In this document: piece after piece, positions 61,001 to 64,000 of the stretch
Layout: every line of letters begins with the position of its first letter
Numbering within the stretch: position 1 is the first letter of the stretch
Made by a program: the position numbers and the translations under genes
Assembly (NCBI GenBank): GCA_964531695.1
Contig: CAZHEH010000009.1
Location: 1-64,000, forward strand
DNA from: JAGXKT01 sp964531695
GTDB taxonomy: Bacteria; Planctomycetota; Phycisphaerae; SM23-33
DNA: 64,000 bases
Reading direction: 5' to 3'
Notes under the pieces: generated by a model
The model's input: only the letters and a program-made list of their open reading frames with translations
Told to the model about the DNA's origin: nothing
Databases searched by the model: none

Positions 61001-62623
61001 TTAGTGGACCGCCGCAGGCGAAAGCGCCTCATCCTCGGCGTCCTCGTCGTACTCGGTGACCATGAGGTCGGTCGTCAGCAGCAGCCCGGCCATGCTGGCC
61101 GCGTTCTGCAACGCCGAGCGCGTGACCTTGGCCGGGTCGATGATCCCCGCGTCGACCATGTTCACGTACTCGCCCGTCGCGGCGTCGTAGCCGACGCCCT
61201 GGGCCCGGGAGCGAACCTCGGCGATGATCACGCCGCCGTCGTGCCCGGTGTTCTCGGCGATCTGCCGCATCGGGGCCTCCAGAGCCCTGGCGACCAGCTC
61301 GACGCCGACCTTCTCCTCGCCGCGGGCTTTGTCGCGTGCCTTCATCGCCGCGTCCACGGCCTTCAGCAGCGTCACGCCGCCGCCGGGGACGACGCCTTCC
61401 TCGGCCGCCGCACGGGTAGCATGCACCGCATCGTCGATGAGGTCCTTACGCTCCTTCATCTCCGTCTCGGTCGCAGCACCGGCCTTGATGACGGCCACGC
61501 CGCCGGTCAGCTTCGCCAGGCGCTCCTGGAGCTTCTCGCGGTCGTAGTCGCTGGTGGTCTTGTCGATCTGGGTGCGGATCGTCTCGATTCGGGCGTTGAT
61601 GTCCTTCTTCGTGCCGGCGCCCTCGATGACCGTGGTGCTGTCCTTGTCGACCACGATGCGCTTGGCCCGGCCGAGGTGACCCTCCTCGACGTTCTCGAGC
61701 TTGATGCCGAGGTCCTCGCTGATCACCGTGCCGCCGGTGACGGTCGCGATGTCCTGGAGGATGGCCTTCCGCCGCTCGCCGAAGGCCGGGGCCTTCACGG
61801 CGCAGACGTTCAGGATGCCGCGCAGCCGGTTGACGACCAGCCCCGCCAGCGCCTCGCCCTCGATGTCCTCGGCGATGATCAGCAGCGGGCGCGAGGACGA
61901 CGCCACGCGCTCCAGCACCGGCAGCATGTCCCGCAGATTGGAGATCTTCTTCTCGTGAATCAGCACGTAGGCGTCCTCAAGGGCGCACTCCATGCTGTTC
62001 GGGTCCGTCACGAAGTACGCCGAGATGTAGCCCTTGTCGAACTGGAGACCCTCGACGACCTCCAGCTCGTTCGTGATGGACTTTCCTTCCTCGACGCTGA
62101 TGACGCCGTCCGTGCCGACCTCGTCGAACGCCCGGGCGATGAGGTCGCCGATGTCCCGGTTCCAGTTGGCCGAGACGGTCGCGACCTTGCGAAGGTCATC
62201 CGTGCCGCGAACCTTTTTGCTCTGTTGCGCGATGGACTCGACCGCGGCCGCGACGGCCAGGTCGATGCCGCGCTTCAGCGCCATCGGGTTCGCGCCGGCG
62301 GCGACGTTCTTCATGCCCTCGCGGGTGATGGCCTCGGCCAGTACCACGGCCGTCGTCGTGCCGTCGCCGGCGACGTCCGAGGTCTTCGAGGCGACCTGGT
62401 TGGCCATCTTCGCGCCCATGTTCTCGAACGGGTTCGGCAGGTCGACCTCTTTCGACACCGTCACGCCGTCCTTCGTGACGTTCGGCGAGCCGAAGCTCTT
62501 CTGGAGCAGCACGTTACGCCCCGTCGGGCCGAGGGTGACCTTTACGGCCGCGGCGAGCTTGCCGATGCCGTCCAGCATCGCCTCGCGTGCGTCCGTGTCG
62601 TACAGCATCTGTTTGGCTGGCAT
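61001..62623 (-). CDS. groEL: Chaperonin GroEL, paralog 1
   Basis: A 540-residue 60-kDa chaperonin. It has the ATP-binding motif (VTLGPTGRNVLL, AGDGTTTAVVLA), the apical domain (FDKGYISAYFVTDP), and AAAEEGVVPGGGVTLL. The C-terminus is EDEALSPAAVH and lacks the usual GGM repeats. The ATG at 62623 has GGGAG 8 bases upstream. It follows groES by 223 bases on the same strand; that gap contains inverted repeat clusters. A second groEL with a GGM tail lies upstream of groES. Confidence 0.97.
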   Translation of the reverse strand: MPAKQMLYDTDAREAMLDGIGKLAAAVKVTLGPTGRNVLLQKSFGSPNVTKDGVTVSKEVDLPNPFENMGAKMANQVASKTSDVAGDGTTTAVVLAEAITREGMKNVAAGANPMALKRGIDLAVAAAVESIAQQSKKVRGTDDLRKVATVSANWNRDIGDLIARAFDEVGTDGVISVEEGKSITNELEVVEGLQFDKGYISAYFVTDPNSMECALEDAYVLIHEKKISNLRDMLPVLERVASSSRPLLIIAEDIEGEALAGLVVNRLRGILNVCAVKAPAFGERRKAILQDIATVTGGTVISEDLGIKLENVEEGHLGRAKRIVVDKDSTTVIEGAGTKKDINARIETIRTQIDKTTSDYDREKLQERLAKLTGGVAVIKAGAATETEMKERKDLIDDAVHATRAAAEEGVVPGGGVTLLKAVDAAMKARDKARGEEKVGVELVARALEAPMRQIAENTGHDGGVIIAEVRSRAQGVGYDAATGEYVNMVDAGIIDPAKVTRSALQNAASMAGLLLTTDLMVTEYDEDAEDEALSPAAVH

Positions 62624-62846
62624 TTGGGATACTCCCTGTCCGTTGACTCGTTAGCTCGTTGACTCGTTAGCCCGTCGACTCGTTGACTCGCACTCATCCC
62701 GCTCAAGGCCCAGCAGTTCGTCTCCCGCAGACCACAGAACCGCTCTCGTGGTCGCCGCTCGCGCAGGTCGGCCGCTCCGTGAACCACACCGTCCGAGCGT
62801 GCGCGAGTCAACGAGTTCACGAGTCAACGAATTCACCAGGTAACGA
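62624..62846. repeat. Inverted GTTGACTCG repeat clusters between groES and groEL1
   Basis: At 62641-62690 the unit GTTGACTCGTTAGCTC recurs about four times with small changes; at 62803-62834 the complementary unit (CGAGTCAACGAGTTCAC) occurs about twice. The two clusters could pair into a long hairpin around a loop of roughly 110 bases within the groESL message. No CIRCE element was seen. Confidence 0.65.
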
Positions 62847-63137
62847 TCAGCTCTCGATCACGGCCATCACGTCGCTCTCGCGGATGATGACGTACTCCGT
62901 CCCGTCGATCTTGATGTCCGTGCCGACGTACTTGCCGTAGTAGACCTCGTCGCCCTTCTTGAGCGACATATCGCCGCGGTCGCCGCTTTCGAGCAGCTTG
63001 CCGGGCCCGACGGCCTCAACGATGCCTCGCTGGGGCTTCTCCTTGGCGGTGTCCGGCAGGACGATACCGCCGGCCGTCTTCTCCTCCGCCTCGCACTGCT
63101 TCAGCAACACACGGTCATCCAGGGGTTTGACTGCCAT
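62847..63137 (-). CDS. groES: Co-chaperonin GroES
   Basis: A 96-residue 10-kDa cap for GroEL. Motifs are KPLDDRVLLKQCEAEEKTAG, the mobile loop GGIVLPDTAKEKPQRGIVEA, and GDEVYYGKYVGTDIKIDGTE. It lies between two groEL genes, all on the minus strand, and could serve either chaperonin. The start is the ATG at 63137, with AAGGAGCAG about 8 bases upstream. Confidence 0.97.
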   Translation of the reverse strand: MAVKPLDDRVLLKQCEAEEKTAGGIVLPDTAKEKPQRGIVEAVGPGKLLESGDRGDMSLKKGDEVYYGKYVGTDIKIDGTEYVIIRESDVMAVIES

Positions 63138-63459
63138 TTTGCGTCTGCTCCTTAGTCTGGGTCTCTGCCTTACGCTCAGGTTCTATGCCTGTGGAAGACT
63201 GCCTGGTCTTCCAGTTCGGAGATCGAAGTTCAGCAGGTCGCAGGTCCTAGGTCGAAGACCGAAGCTCGCAGAGCACGGCTGGCTTTGACGCGCTCCACAG
63301 TTCCAGACTCTACTCGACCCCATCAAGGTTCTTGCCGGATACCCATGCCTTTGTGCCGTCGTCGAGCTCCACCAAGTACTGCCGGGCACTGCCGCCGAGC
63401 GGCTGCTTCGCGTTTCGCCTTGGGCATCGCGCTCCGGGCCCTTCGATCTCTGATCTCGG
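63138..63459. other. Gap between groEL2 and groES
   Basis: About 320 bases. A perfect 8-bp hairpin (TGGAAGAC, 6-base loop) lies at 63192-63213, followed by GATCGAAG/GTCGAAGACCGAAG-type short repeats (63220-63270). A minus-strand frame ending at TAG 63310-63312 reads RQYLVELDDGTKAWVSGKNL but has no in-frame start, so it may be a relic of a small gene. No CIRCE (TTAGCACTC) element is seen. Confidence 0.4.

Positions 63460-64000
<541 letters not shown>

Noticed and set aside
62641..62834. CRISPR-like array
   Set aside because: Units are short, degenerate and without constant-length spacers; no cas genes in the window.
62624..63459. CIRCE or other HrcA operator at groES/groEL
   Set aside because: No TTAGCACTC-N9-GAGTGCTAA-like sequence found in either gap.

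Overview
The window is GC-rich chromosomal DNA, most likely from a Planctomycetota bacterium and probably a metagenome-assembled contig, because it contains a 100-base run of N. This assignment is inferred from gene content: a PEP-CTERM secreted protein, secreted beta-propeller/LamG-like proteins, a protein with a pseudopilin-like C-terminus, a gluzincin-like secreted peptidase, two GroEL paralogs and many sugar and uronate enzymes. Most of the sequence is ordinary housekeeping and envelope genes. The unusual material lies in a few scarred intergenic zones.

Layout. 0-11 kb: an MFS transporter, an FHA-GAF histidine kinase, then a minus-strand run of rex, a BatA/VWA membrane protein, a FabZ-type dehydratase, a stand-alone UvrC-like N-terminal protein and gyrA. 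11-13.7 kb: a small accessory zone with a frameshifted membrane-anchored protein, a two-TM small protein, a truncated GIY-YIG gene, a DUF4145-like gene, tRNA-Pro(UGG) and a decayed second copy of that tRNA, then 0.5 kb of short repeats. 13.7-23 kb: an APC permease fused to universal-stress domains, three secreted propeller/lectin-like proteins, and an Fe-S aldo/keto reductase cut by the assembly gap. 23-28 kb: trpE, xylA and ribD, the last apparently leaderless. 27.7-33 kb: a complete MacAB-TolC-like efflux operon with overlapping genes. 33-38 kb: an MBL-fold hydrolase and two MATE paralogs flanking a glycoside-hydrolase-like gene. 38-45.6 kb: ileS with a possible leader peptide, then a recombination scar carrying a 127-bp second copy of the ileS 3' end fused to a gmhA tail, a frameshifted glycosyltransferase, gmhA and a ROK kinase. 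45.7-58.5 kb: a PEP-CTERM protein, a URO-D-like enzyme, nadB, a DHOD-like flavoprotein, a secreted peptidase, another secreted propeller, proC, a uronate-isomerase-like enzyme and a large membrane protein. 58.7-64 kb: a minus-strand chaperone cluster in transcription order groEL2 (partial), groES, groEL1, dnaJ, grpE, fmdB.

Functional themes are envelope and secretion (tripartite efflux, MATE, PEP-CTERM, gmhA plus glycosyltransferase), carbohydrate use (xylose isomerase, uronate isomerase, ROK kinase, glycosidase) and protein folding. Good -10 boxes (TATAAT, TATACT, TATAGT) precede several plus-strand genes, which points to ordinary sigma-70 promoters. I found no CRISPR array, complete insertion sequence, prophage or rRNA. 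No clearly new multi-gene system is evident. The best leads are the ileS/gmhA junction, the ileS leader peptide, the tandem tRNA-Pro relic, the leaderless ribD and the intergenic repeat families.
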